A stretch of DNA of 64,000 nucleotides from Alviniconcha marisindica (taxonomy: Eukaryota; Mollusca; Gastropoda; Provannidae). Positions 18,134-48,853 of this stretch are shown piece after piece. The notes beneath the pieces are model-generated. The model ran no database searches. It was not told where the DNA came from and saw only the letters and a list, made by a program, of their open reading frames with translations. The first letter of the stretch is position 1. The number at the start of each line of letters is the position of its first letter. The translations under genes were made by a program, and so were the position numbers. The stretch lies in NCBI GenBank assembly GCA_018857735.1, contig JABMCL010001464.1:7501-71500 (forward strand), given 5' to 3'.

Positions 18134-18429
18134 AAACTCACATCATCAGACGTTCTTCTACTTACATCCATATCCAAATCTCTTCACAAATCTCATTTCT
18201 TCAACCAATAACACTGTTCTAGTCTTTTATTTTTGCATGCACGAGTGTGGGTATGTCAGAGAGCAAGTGAGTGAGAGAGAGACACTTTGATTTTTGTTAT
18301 TGCTTTGGACAAAGTCCATAACAGGGGGGTGAAATCAAAGTCCAATTGATGCACTTAGCAATTTTTTTCTACCACATTCACCTACACACAGACACACATT
18401 CTCACTCATGCACACCCACACCCCCTCCA

Positions 18430-18885
18430 GCATGTGATACACACTGTGATACCCTTAGGCCAACCAGTCAGGGCAGGTGAGTGGGCAGTTGTCAAAAATT
18501 CCCTGCTACACAAAGTGCCCCCACGTGTGTGGTGCACACTGTACACACCTTTATACCAGCCTTGAAGTGTAGAAGGACAGTACAGTTATCAAACATTCCC
18601 AGCTACGCAAAAATACCCCCATGTGCGTGGCGCACACTGTAAACACCTTTATATCAGCTTTGAAGAGTAGAAGGACAGTAAAGTTATCAAACATTCCCGG
18701 CTACACAAAAATACCCCCACGTGTGTGGTGCACACTGTACACACCTTTATATCAGCCTTGAAGTGTAGAGGAACAGTAATCACACATTCCCTGCTACACA
18801 AAGCACCCACCTTCATGTCAACCATGACTGGTAGAAAGAAGGACAGTACAATTATCAAACATTCCATGAAACACAAAGCACCCTT
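18430..18885. repeat. Minisatellite of about 95 bp, 4-5 copies
   Basis: Units carry CTACACAAA, CCCCCACGTGTGTGGTGCAC, CTGTACACACCTTTAT and AGAAGGACAGTA. It lies downstream of the NT5C3 stop, possibly in its 3' UTR. Confidence 0.85.
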
Positions 18886-19366
18886 ATGCATATGACTTGC
18901 TCTGTACACAGCCCCATGTCAACCGGTATGGGCAAAAATGCAATACTGAACATGCTTTCAAAACCTTTCCATAGAAAAAGCACATTTGCAGAAAAACGAT
19001 TGTCAACTACAATCCACACCATAACTTCTTCATCCTCTCAACGATACAAACTAAATAAATTGATATTTAAAGGGTCTTTACAACAGAAAGTGTACAGCGC
19101 TGAATACAACGGCACACTCAGAAGTTCAAACCTCTGCTTGACTTGACTATTTAGGTTTTAAATGTCCTCAATCCAGTACTCAAAATATATTTCGCAAAAT
19201 ACTATTTTGACTGCCAGTCAGGTTAAGCACACACACAAGCGTGTTGCACTCTAAAGAAAGTACAAACAGAACATACATGCATCAGATAAAAATAAGTGTG
19301 CTTTACCATCTTGACAACATACAATTCTGGGCACGAGAGGAGCAGTGACATACTTCAGCTGTATGA

Positions 19367-19449
19367 AGTTAAAGGTACTCATTCAAGTCTGTGAAGTCTG
19401 CTGATACAGCAGACTTCACAGACTTTAAATTTAATGTGTACCTTTAACT
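19367..19449. repeat. Near-perfect hairpin
   Basis: AAGTCTGTGAAGTCTGCTG (19385-19403), loop ATA, perfect complement to 19425. Outer AGTTAAAGGTAC / GTACCTTTAACT extends the pairing to 19367-19449. Downstream of the NT5C3 stop. Confidence 0.9.
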
Positions 19450-19929
19450 GATCTTAAGGAGAGGGAGCGGCTTTGTTTCATTATCCATGCTTTTCTTTCT
19501 TTTCCTTTTTTAACATTATTATATACAGATGGACTGCCGTTTTGGTGTCGTTTTGTAGCTTGATAAAGGTAATTACCCTGAAAACTTGCATGTTGTGTTT
19601 TGTTCTAATAAATAGTGTGCTTTTGAACCTTTTATCTGTTTGGTTCATATACAGATGAATTAATGTCTTCTGTAGTCTGTTGCCAACAAACTGTTGTTTA
19701 GGAGTCGTTTTGTAGCTTCATAAAGTGGATTACCCTGAAAACTCACATGTTTTGTTTTGTTCTAATAGTGTTCCTTTGAACCTTTCATGTATTTGGATCA
19801 TATACAGATGAGTTAATGTCTCTTGTAGTCTGTTGTCTCAAGTTAAAATTAACTAAAGTCTCATGAATGCTGCTTCACCACGTCAAACACACACAAAGGT
19901 TTTGCACATACATATGCGCCATTTTTTAA

Positions 19930-20440
19930 AGTCTATGCTCTTAAGTTAAAGATGCACTAAACTGTTGTGAACTCTGCAGTATTAAGTTAAAGAATGATGT
20001 GCCAGTCTTGTGATATTTATAAACTCTTGTGAACTCAACTGTATCAAGTTAAATATCATGCAAAAGAAATGTGAATTCAGCTTCACCAATTCAAAGATCT
20101 TGCAAGTGCTTGTGAATTGACCTGTATCAAGTTAAACGATGTGCTTTAGCCTTGTGATTTCTGCTCGGTTGAGTTAAAGGTGAACTGTAACAAGCTACAA
20201 TCACACAAGCCTCTTGTGAAATCAGTTACATCAAGTAAATGGTGTGCTAGTCTTGTGAATTTTACCATTATCAAATCAAAGATTCAATAAAGCGTTTGCG
20301 AAGTTAACAACATTAAGTAGGGACACACTAGTCCCTTGTGAACTGAGCTGTATCAAATCAGAGATATTCTAGATGACTGTGATATGAGCTTTATTAAGTG
20401 AAAGCCGCAGTGAAGTGTTGTGAATTCAGCTGTAAGAGTG
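19930..20440. repeat. Degenerate repeat rich in TCAAGTTAAA and CTTGTGAA
   Basis: About ten loosely spaced copies of a motif combining CTTGTGAA(C/T)T, GTATCAAGTTAAA and GTGCTAGTC. An old decayed tandem array downstream of NT5C3. Confidence 0.55.
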
Positions 20441-21100
20441 GGGTACACACACTGGAGCTTAGCTAAAGACAGTGCTCAGTAAAACTCAAAACTCTAGCAC
20501 CAGAAACACGCTTGTATCATACTAACAAGTCCAGTAAAATTTATTTCCCAAACTTGAGAGGAACACTGAGGGAAAAACAGCCACCAAAAAGCAAATAAAC
20601 CTTAAAGTCAGCTGAAAGATAGGTACTAAACAACACCGTTTGCTAACTCAGAACAAAACTCTGATAGAGATCAAGGTCAGTCTCCACTCTCACCATGTTT
20701 TGAAAAGTACAATAACTCCAAACATAGTCACATCTTTTCCCATATTTTTGCAGGATCCAAACTGTAGAAGAAGCAGACATGCTGCTTGCTAACAGAGACT
20801 GGTGTTCCAAAAAAAAAGGTGCCCACCAGAGCCTGGCATGAAGGTTGTGGAGAACAGATTCTGAAGCCTTCAGTGCACGGTGAGCTGGGGTGGGGATTCA
20901 CCAGGGCAGTCTCTCCTGGATTCAGCAAGAACCATGCTGTTCCTCACCACATCTTCCTAAAGACTTTTCCAGTAAAACACAAATCTGCAGAGACTCTGTG
21001 TTTGGACCAGGGTCTACAGCGAGGCTTCACTCAATCAACTGAAGGATAGGCAAACGAAGTGGGCGCACAAAGCATTGGGCCTGAGCAAGTGAAGAGTGTG

Positions 21101-38115
<17,015 letters not shown>

Positions 38116-38567
38116 TGTGTAGACTATTTTGAAAGTAGACTGTAAACTGTAGTATAACACAATCGGGTGATAATTAAAGCTGAAATAACTGACAGTGAAT
38201 TTTAACGACACGGGTTTTCACGATAAATCAACACGCGCCTTTAGATTTGCGGAACTGTTGTCTCAACTGTGCCAACACAAACTGTAAGCATTCAGAATCA
38301 CGTGGGAATGTTTATATGACTGCTCTATTTACCATCAAACCACTCCACGCCGCCGCATCTGCCGATGTTGTCAGCAGCTTTATTTAGCAACCAATGCTCC
38401 AGCGCCGAATCAGCTTAGGGCAGCAGCTATTTATAAATGCAAGGTGAAATGTTTCTGTGAAATGTTTCTAAAGGCGCACATAAAAACAAAACAAACAGAG
38501 CAACATCAGCATTCTCAGCAACACTGTATTTAACTACACCACAAATTTAGTCCACAGTACTTGGATT

Positions 38568-38610
<43 letters not shown>

Positions 38611-39129
38611 GAGTCTCTGTCTCTCTAGTACAAACTGACATAATGCACTAATAATTAAATAATAAATCCCAAATCTTGGAAACAAATCAAAATTTAGTTT
38701 AGGCCCAAATGTGTAAGCCCAAATGTGTACCGACGTTTATAAGTGAAAGTGTGCGTATAAATTTTGTACGAAACTTCGATCTAAATTTGTCAGCTGACAG
38801 CAATGGCGACTTAAACAGAACCGAAAGCACTGACGAGAAAACAATCAAACAGGTGGAGGTTTGTACAAGCTGCAGTCGTTTTTCACACAAATTATGAATA
38901 AATATAATTCACTCCGATTTAACTGCAGTTCTGATTTGCAATTTTTTCCACTGTTGATCGAGGAAATTGGAAGTTGTAAGCTGCTGGTCGTCTTGATCAG
39001 CAACGCAGACCTGGACCTTCGTCTTCCTCTTCTTTTATCATTATAATCAAATTACGGCTCGTAGGCTTTTTAGCCTTTCACTTGCTAAGTCGTGTTTTGG
39101 TCTATTTTATAGTCAACATTATTCTTTTT

Positions 39130-39960
39130 AGGAGTGCAGCGTGTATTGACCAGGCTTATTTTCGTCAGTTTTCTCGTGCTGTATATTTTCTGTTCCCAAA
39201 GTTCATCTAGGTTTTTGAAGGAGTTTAGTGTTCCTGCTGATACAATGTTGGGTGGCAAGTTGTTCCAGTTGTTTATATCTCTCTTAAAAAAAATAAAAAT
39301 AAAGGTGGATACTGATTAGTAAGAACTGTCTTCTTGTGTAGTTTGAAAGGGTGTCTTCATATTCCAGCAGAATTGTTCAGCTTGAACAAGGAACAGTTTG
39401 AGGATCATAAAATTAAAAACCATGCATAATTTTAAAAATTTCAGTCATATCACCTCTTGCTCCCCCAGGCTTGGTAATTTTAGTACCATCAGTCTTTATT
39501 CATACTCCAGGTTGTTCATGCCTGTAAATGTAATACATTTGGTTTTGTGTCTTTGAAACTCAACTCTTTGCACATTTTCAGTCAATACAACATTACAAGT
39601 GTTATTCATAATCACATTGGTGTTTTTTTTAAACATGGTGCACACACAACATTACCATATTCTAAAATTGGTCTAACTCTGAGCGTGCCTGCTGTTTTAT
39701 TTGCTTTTTTGACAGTCTCATTTATATGCTGTTCTAATTTTAGGTCCTTATGATGGCTTATCAACAAAAACTCCCATGTCCTTTTCTGTCCTGAGCTATG
39801 CACTCAAGCTCCCTGCCATCCATGACGTATTTATACTCTGGATTAGTTTTCCCAACATGTAAAATTTTACATTGTCATTATTGAATTTGATCTACCAGTC
39901 CTTTGTCCACTGCACCAGCTGATCTGTGCTGTTTTGCAGCAACATTTTAATAATAATAAT
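39130..39960 (-). pseudogene. LINE reverse transcriptase C-terminal remnant
   Basis: Minus-strand readings LEQHINETVKKANKTAGTL, RVRPILEYGNVV, and further on FKRDINNWNNLPPNIVSAGT, LNSFKNLDELW. Typical non-LTR C-terminus, interrupted. It lies between the two divergent genes, in the presumed STX17 5' region. Confidence 0.8.
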
Positions 39961-40739
39961 AATAAAATCAAAGAAAAATAACAGGTTTGCATAAAGTTCT
40001 CAAATTTTTCGTGACTGCCTTCCTGGGGGGGTATTTTTTACAACTGGGTAAAAACACAGTTCACACAATGTTTCTTAAAATACCAGGTGACTAAAACTCA
40101 GTGAATAAAAAACATGAACTGTAAGACTGAAGGAACTGTTCACAAAGGGTTCATCTTGGTTTCTGATTTGTCCCCCGCCACACACACACACACACACTAC
40201 CCTCACCCACTCCCATTACCCCTTACTTTATCGTGCTCTCCATCTCTGCCCGCACCACCCCCACCTCCTCCCTTTATTGTTTTTTACTTGGTTATTACTA
40301 TTAATTACTATTATCACCGCTCTACAAACACACTAGCGCACACCAAAACAACACTCACCAATGCAAACCCCATCCCTCACCTCCCACATACCCAAGTATG
40401 CACACACAAACACACATCTGTATGCTCACCCCAAGTCCTACATGTCAGGTGGAGCACACGCACGCATGCGCGTGCACACAGATCTATACATATCGAATTA
40501 CATGCACACCCACACATAAGCACACACACATGCACATGAGTGCATGCCCACACATATGCACACACACACACACACATTCTCACACACATGCACACACGCA
40601 CACACACACATACTCACAAAGGGACTCGTACACACACGCCCGTGCATTTTCGCAGTCACTCTCGCACACAGACACGCACACACGTAGACACACATACCCA
40701 CATTCACCCCTTGCCCCCGCACCCCACACACACACACAA

Positions 40740-41055
40740 GTTGACTGAGGAATGTAAAGACCTCTTTGTGACTCATAACCAAAACTGAAGAGAGAACTGA
40801 GAACACAATTGTTTTTAGCCATTTTTTAACAGAAATATTTGACTTTTTAAGGATACAGAGACTGAGGAATGTAAAGACCTCCTCTTGACTCATAACCAAA
40901 ACTGAAGAGAGAACAGACTAGTTTTACAATTTTAGCCATTTTGTAGCATAAATATTTGACTTTTTAAGGATAATTTGACTGAAGAAGGTAAAGACCTCCT
41001 CTTGACTCATAACCAAAACTAAAGAGAGAACAAACTGGTTTTTAGCCATTTTTTA
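40740..41055. repeat. 117-bp tandem repeat, 3 copies
   Basis: GACTGAGGAATGTAAAGACC recurs at 40743, 40860 and, as GACTGAAGAAGG, at 40978, with TTTTTAGCCATTTT at the end of each unit. Just upstream of STX17 exon 1. Confidence 0.9.
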
Positions 41056-41428
41056 CTGTGAGTGTGACTGTTGTCCGTTGTGATATCTGGTAACATTGGT
41101 TTGTTCAGACCTTTCTTTTCTCTGTTTTATTTTTACCTGTGTGTGTTTGGGGGGGGGGGGGGGGGGGGTGTGTGTGTGACTGTCTGTCTAAGTATACATG
41201 CATGTTTGTGTGTTTATCTGTTCTCAGCCACAATGTCTGCCATGAGCATGGCTTTCCTATAAGCACTCCACAAACTGACAATCATTATTATGATATCATC
41301 ATCATTGCTACACTAAACACTGAAAACTTATACTTTCAATGATGCTTGTACTTTCAGTAATGTTTAACAAGCGTTATGAAGCTGAACTATGTGATGACAG
41401 GCACTGTGACAACGGCAGGTCCACAGCC

Positions 41429-41620
41429 ATGGCGTCACTGTCCGCTCTCAAACCTTCGGCTTCAGAGGAGGACCTGATACATGGAGGGGTTGCCACGAGC
41501 AACCTCGTCAATGTGCAGAAGTTCCCCATCCGGCGCCTCAAACCTGCTATACTCAAGTTCCAAAAGGTTTTGCAGATTGACCTTGATCGACTGGAGAAAC
41601 ACAGGAATAACATTGACAAG
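41429..41620 (+). CDS. STX17: STX17 exon 1
   Basis: 64 codons, phase 0 end, donor AAG|GTGGAT (weak), with a ~46-nt GT tract about 20 nt into the intron. Encodes MASLSALKPSASEEDL, then FPIRRLKPAILKFQKVLQ and DLDRLEKHRNNIDK. The frame is open upstream to 41339. The likely leader acceptor is TACTTTCAG ending at 41358, which makes the upstream codons 5' UTR. Confidence 0.9.
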
Positions 41621-41640
41621 GTGGATTATGGAAATTATAA

Positions 41641-41688
<48 letters not shown>

Positions 41689-42073
41689 ATGTGTGTGAGT
41701 GGGTTATTTGGGGTGGGGGGCAGGTTATGTATGTCATCATAGTGTGTGTGTGTGTGTGTGTGCGCGCACGTGCATACATGCGTGCATACATGTATATCAG
41801 TACACATGATGTTGATGTGTTGGTTTGGGGAGTTCGGGGGGTATATATGTGTCAGAGTATGTGTATGTGTGTGGGGTAGATTGGTTGGGGCTATGTGTCA
41901 AGATTCAAGATTACTTTATTATCTCATCAGAGAACTTAAAATGTGGCTGAACATTAACCACATCACAATAACACATATTTTATATTTTAAAACTCAAAGA
42001 ACAGTTATTGAAAATACAAAAGTTACATAATAAACAAACTAGTAATTTATGTAATTTACACACACACACACAC

Positions 42074-42129
<56 letters not shown>

Positions 42130-42579
42130 TCTGATGTTTGAACAGATTTATCTGTTCAGAAATGCTATTGACTGTATTTGATTTAGATACGCAAAATCAT
42201 TTACCAGAAGGAAGAAGCTCGTAATGTTTGGCAAGGACATGGCTATTGTTATCTACAATCACCCTAGCCTTCTGTACCACACATCATTCATACAACTGAC
42301 TTAATTGTTCTTGTCTTTCACCCACAACCTTGCCACACACATTCACCACTTTATTCAGGACATTTTTGCTTTTCACATTTAAGCCTCCAAACCAGCACAG
42401 GAACGAAAATGTTAAAACTGATTCAGTACAACTCCGATAGAAAGTGCATAAAACAGCAGTACTGACATTAAGAGATCTTAGCTTTTGAAGGCAAAATATG
42501 TTTCTGTGTGTTATGTATACGATCAGTCAAGTGTTTGATATGTGTGGCAGTCTTTTTTCTAGCACACGCATGCATGCAT

Positions 42580-42659
<80 letters not shown>

Positions 42660-45600
42660 GTACACACACATACACACACACACATAGGAAGGGGAGAGGC
42701 TGAGAGAAATACAGAGAGAATCAGCAGAGAGGAAAACAGCAAGTTAGATTTTATTTTAACCCCAACATGCCTTTAAAATATATGCAGCTAACTCTTTTGG
42801 TATCACTGAGCACCAAAGCAAACAACTCACCTAGGGCTGTGCTGTGAATTCATGCACTTTACCCCAAAGGAAAGTAGTAAAGCATGATTCATGTCACAAG
42901 GTCATCCGTCTGGGTCACCAGTTCAAAGACACACATATTAACAATTTGAGCAGTCCCAAAACATCCTGTTTCTCTTGAATGAATACAGTGATGTCAATTT
43001 CACCCACAGTTTTTGTGTATTAATGGGACATTGCTTTTCTGTTTGAGCAGCTTAAGTGTGTCTGTTGACCTCATTTAACTTTTAACCCCTTCACTGCCCC
43101 AGCCTGTTAAATTTTCAGGCTGAAAGATTGAAGAACATACCTGCAAACAAATAACAAATCTACAAATAACAGCCATAACAAATCTACTTTCAGTGGTAAA
43201 TTGGTATGCGTTTCAATGAAAACCTTTTTAAATGCCAGTGCAAAAAAGAAAACCAAAAGGCTGAAGGGTTTCAAATTTTTCACTTTTATTGGTCATTTTC
43301 AAGCTACATCATTGCAGTGAAGGGGGTAAGGACATGTAGTACTTAAAGCAGCCATCAGTGAATAATGCTTAGTTGTCCATACTCACAGTTTTCTAGGAGT
43401 AGGAGGTTGTTTCTGTACTCTGTAACAGATAGATGCTGTCATGTTCACAGAGTTGGCATGCTGCCAACCACTGGAGTAATACTGTCATTGTAGAAGGGGC
43501 GAAAGGTACACATATGCAAAGTCAAGTTCAAGGTTGCTTTACAGTCACAATTAATTTAAGATTGTTATGTGTTCTCAGCTGATAGCCATAGAACACTGGG
43601 AGTGTGCGTTTTCAGCGGATGGCCGTAGAACGCTGGGATTGTGCATTTTCAGCTGATAGCCACAGAACACTGGGAGTGTGCGTTTTCAGCTGATGGCCAT
43701 AGAACACTGGGAGGGACTGCACATTATAAAATATAGAACACTGGGAGTGTATGTGTTCTCAGCTGATGGCCATAGAACACTGGGAGGGACTGCACATCAT
43801 GATGATTATGTGTTCTCAGCCATAGAATATAGAACACTGGGAGTGTATGGGTTCTCAGCTGATGGCCATAGAACACTGGGAGGGACTGCGCATTATGATG
43901 ATTATGTGTTCTCAGCTGATGGCCATAGAACACTGGGAGTGTGTGTTTTCAGCTGATGGCCATAGAACACTGGGAGTGTGTGTTTTCAGCTGATGGCCAT
44001 AGAACACTGGGAGTGTGTGTTTTCAGCTGATGGCCATAGAACACTGGGAGGGACTGCTCATTATGATTATTATGTGTTCTCAGCTGATAGCCATAGAGCA
44101 TTGGGAAGGACTGCACAAGGAGCAGGTCAACGCATCTCGTACAGTGCAACAGGTCAAGGCCACCCTGCGTGAGCTGGAGCGCACTCGTGCTCAGGTGTTT
44201 GACGAAGAGTTGGACCTGTTTGACGAGCAGATGCAAGAACCCAAGGTCAAGGCTGTTGCAGCTGTGGAAAGTTTCATGCGAATCAGCCAAGTGGATCAGC
44301 TACAGCCAGACATTAACTGTTAGTGCATTGTTGACTTGTTGGTGTTTTTTGTTTTGGTTTTTTTCACTGAACACACTGGTGTTCACTGTTTGATATGCAG
44401 TTGAGATGCTCCTGTTTGTCATTGGTGTTGTGGTTTTCTACCTCTGTGGTTTTGGTAGACAGACAATTAACATCTCACAGAATTAAAGGCAAAATCTGTG
44501 TTGAGGATTACAATTATTGAAGTTCTAAACGCTAACTAACATGGTGATAATGCAAATGATATATATTTGTGTTGAGGATTCAGATTGTTTAAACTCAAAA
44601 AGCAAACAAATGTGGTGATAATGCAATTGACACATGATATATCTGTGCCAAGGATTCAGATTACTGAAGTTCAAAATGCAAACAAAGATGTTGGTAATCA
44701 ATTGACACATGTAAAATCTGCCATGGATTCAGATTGTTACGGCAAACACACATGGTGATAATGCAGTTCACATATTTCAAGCTCAGAACTTTCAGACATT
44801 GATGGGCTCACAAAGTTCACCGATTTCCCTTAGGTGAAAAATAACGTTAAAAAAAATCACAAAGCAGCTGGTGGATTACTGTATAGTGAACCAAAATCAC
44901 CTGCTGCCCTGGTTGCCAGGGAATTTAACTGAGTACAGGTACCTGGCTTTGCTTTCAAATTTAAAAATTAAGCTGCTCATTCCACTGGAATTGAAGTTTA
45001 ATTATTGGTCTTTACACAGCCCAACCCCTAAATTCAGAGTTAACAAAATGGGTTTGTTATAAAACACCGTGTAGCTTCTAAAACTACCTCTTGCCTGAGG
45101 AAAAAGATCTGATTTCCAAGGTTAGGCTGGGTAAGCTTTCAGAAACACAAAGTCACCAGTCCACCACAATGGGTGGGGGTGGGGGGGGGGGGGGGGGGGG
45201 AGATCATCTGAATATCTGTTGAGTTTCTTTGCAATTTTTAGAGAGCAAAATCAACAAGAATCTCTCTTTTTTTCTCCCCAGAAACTGTCAAATTGACCTA
45301 TGTTTATGGGGCCAAGCAAAACCTTGAAGCATTTCACATAAATGGGGGCGGGGGGGGGGGGGGGGGATAGGCTTTCATCCACTCTGTCCCCATTTCATTG
45401 AAATCCTACCTGAAGCCACCTCACCATGAAGGAGAGCAAGGGCTTTTTGCCCATCATGGGTTGGGAAAGGAATTTTGACTGATGCATATAGCTTGTGCCA
45501 CTTAAATAGATCTGTGATGCAATGAGTGGGTGAGGTGATTTTTGTTTAGTTTTTTTGGTCATCCTGATTAAACTGATCACAATGCAGCATGTATTAATTA

Positions 45601-45973
45601 GTATTTATTTATTGTACAAAACCGCTCTGATCACTTGCATTTTGCTCGTCATTCGTTCATTTCAAGGTAAGTATTAGCTGGAAAAAATACCCTTTAAAGT
45701 GTTAATTTACTTTGCACTTTGCGTTGCTTGTCTCAAGTGTGATCATTTCAGTAACAACGAAAGTTATAATCTGTTGGTTTTCAGACACTGCTGGTGATCT
45801 GGTTGACTCAAGGGAGAGCACCACCCTGCCTGCGGCTCTGGTCTCCCCTATGTCGCTGCCTGTGATGCAGACCCATGTGGAACTTCACGTGGTGCCGGAA
45901 AATACGCAGGCCGCAGCCTCAGGGGAGGAGTTGTTGAAGGTGAAATAGTTTTCTTTTTGTATGCATGCTGTGT

Positions 45974-46036
<63 letters not shown>

Positions 46037-48808
46037 AAGATTGTTGTTAACACAGTAACTTTTAGTGTGTGTGCGTGTGTATGTATGTATGTGTGTGGAC
46101 GGGTGGTGATGACTTGCTCTGAATCTGGCTGTTGCTGAGCTATGTTTGTGTGTTGTTGTTTTCCTCAGGACATGGAAGAACTGAATGACTTGGTTCACCA
46201 TTTTGCCGATGTAGTGAAAGTAAGTGTGCTTTTTGTTATGCTTTCTGCTTCTGATTGGCATTAAACCATTTTGCTTGTTCATCAATAGGCCCATTATATT
46301 ACAAATGAATATAACAAAAATATAATTCATAAAAAAGTTTTATCACAACTGTATGTCGCACACCTGTGCCCTTCAAGTGTGTGTATAATGGTGGGTGGGG
46401 GTGGGGGGCTTGGAGGGTTATGTCATCTATCTAATGTTAATTTCATGTCAGAAGTGAACCAAAGAAGCAATTTGGGCCATATTAAAACTATCTCATGTTA
46501 ATTTCATGTCAAGTGAAAGTTACTGTACATTGAATCGGGTTAAAGGGGAACTGGTACATTTACAGTGGTAAAGAGTCAAATAAAATGGCTGTGCTTCTTT
46601 TGTATAGGTATTGATGGAACAACCAAAAGAAAGACACAGATGGAAATATTTGCACACATTCTACTTTTTCAGGCCAACTTGCCTCTTCACTTGAGTTCAC
46701 GTTTAACGTCCTGTCTGACTTTAATCATTACCATGGGGAGCACAATCCCAGGAGGTGGGGAAATGAACCAGAGTATCTGGGAATTAGTTTATACATTTCA
46801 TTTTGATCTTCCCTTTTTGTCACAGGTGTCCTGTATGGCATCATGGTCGGGGGGGGGGGGGGGGGGGGGGGGGGGTATGAACTATCCAGAAACATTTATT
46901 TTCATAAATTTGTCCCATTTGAAGAAAGCATAAAAAGTTTGAGTTCAAGCGAGATATGACACGACGACCTTTTAACAAATGGAAAACATTTTGCTGAGGA
47001 TGTCATGTTATTATTATTTATGGCTTTTGTATAGCGCTATTCTCCACTATTGCGCTTATGTCACATGGGATTCTGAATGAGTGGATGTGGCTTTTTATGG
47101 CACATTTTGAATATCCACTTATTTGGTTGTTGCATGGCTGGTGCCACATGAAACTGCTGCTGTCTCAGCGCAAATTCTGTGTACACCCTACAACCATGCA
47201 CAACTTTACAGTGTCATTTCATTGAAAACCACATGCATATTATGTGTTTAGCTGTAACCTGCCATCTGCACTTTTGGCAGAATGACCAGGATCTTTTATG
47301 TGCTACTGCAGTGACACTGGGGTTGATCAGATACTGTAATAAGAGTCAGCACAGAAAGTTGACCCTGGAGAAGAAAATTCTCCTGCTGCTCCTGCAAGGA
47401 CTCAAACTTAGAATCTTTTGATCAAAAGTCCAGTGCTCTAACCACTGAGCTACCCCCACTCCCATGTAACATCATATGGGCAGGGAATGGTTTAATTCCA
47501 AATCAACATTCAAACATAGATTCTAAGTGAAAACTGCCCAGGCTACCAGTACAAGGTTCCCAGGGCCCTTACAGGTGCTTACAAGTACTTACAAATTGAA
47601 TTTGCCAAGTAAGGCCTTACAAGTCCTTACATTTGCTTCACAGTCCTTACAAGTCTAGCTAATACTAAAAATGCACATGGGTAGTTTTACTGAATTTGAA
47701 AAATCGTTCAGACATAGGTTGAGATGATGTCTGAAGCAGACGATGCTTTCCTCCATGAAGCAGACAATGCTTTCCACCATGTTCATTTAGATCACATGCA
47801 GCTGAAATCACAGTTGTAAGATTACGCGATAACTTCCAGATCAGCCGTTTGGTTGCAAAATTCAAACTGTGGAAGAACCTGAGCTAACAGCAAAGATGCT
47901 GAGAAAATGTTGGTTCCAAGACCGCTGGCTAAAGGACAATGCATACCAGGAGTGTGTTCTAAAAGATAAGCTGGACGAACAGTATGCTCGATGCATGGCA
48001 TGCGAAATTCAGCTCATTCTTTGTGTTCCTTACTGTTGCGATGGTCCTTACAAAATCTAATATTGGTCCTTACAAGTCCTTATAGGGTCCTTATTTGGCT
48101 CTAGTCCAAGTCGCATCTCCATTTCACACATTTTTCTTCATTGTTTTTTCTTCTTCTTCTTCTTCTCCTTCTGCTACTTCTTCTTCTTCTTCTTCTTGAG
48201 CTTGTCAAAAATACTTTAAAAAGTGAGAAAATTATTTGTACATTGTATAGTATATGTGTTTACTATAATAATGAGTTGCAGTATACAATTGTCAGAGAGA
48301 GAAAAAGAAAAAACAAGATTGCTTGACACAGGTGATACTGTTTTATGTTTAACATTAAGGTTTGAAACAGTCCCTTCAAATTATGTCCACCTGCATTGCA
48401 GAAGCCCCTGAGACATGTGTCATGGCACTTGTTAACCTTTGTTTTTTCCTTCTTGAAACTTTGGTTTCCTACTGGCATTATGTACCTGTAGATATTTGCA
48501 TTATCCACAATTGTGTTGACAGCAACAGGGAGAGGCCGTGGACAGAATTGAGGACAACATCGAGCAGACCCATGACAATGTCAGAGAAGGCACCACCCAA
48601 CTGAGCAAGGTGTGTAGTTGTCTCCCTTAAGATACACATGAAGTCTACCCTTTCATGTGGTTTGTTGGGCTGAGAATTGTGCTTAGCCACCTTAACTTTT
48701 CCATGTAATGGTGTAAAAAAAGAAAAAGGGAAGCAAAGACCGAAAACATTTCTTATTTATTTAAAAGTTCACCTCTTTAGAAACACACACACACACACAC
48801 ACACACAC

Positions 48809-48853
<45 letters not shown>

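Larger units (their letters stand above)
38116..41428. promoter_or_regulatory. Divergent intergenic region between NT5C3 and STX17
   Basis: 3.3 kb between the first coding exons. The left part (38.2-38.5 kb) has GC-richer stretches, ACCAATGC and TTTATAAATGC. A (CT)n tract lies at 38572-38622 and a LINE remnant at 39.1-40.0 kb. A possible untranslated STX17 leader exon ends at AACAG|GTGGAG (38852). No promoter is proven. Confidence 0.35.

Noticed and set aside
43678..43956. Repetitive protein with AIEHWEGLH and ADGHRTLG motifs
   Set aside because: Read-through of the STX17 acceptor array; the first motif is copied from exon 2 and the others are frame-shifted versions of it.
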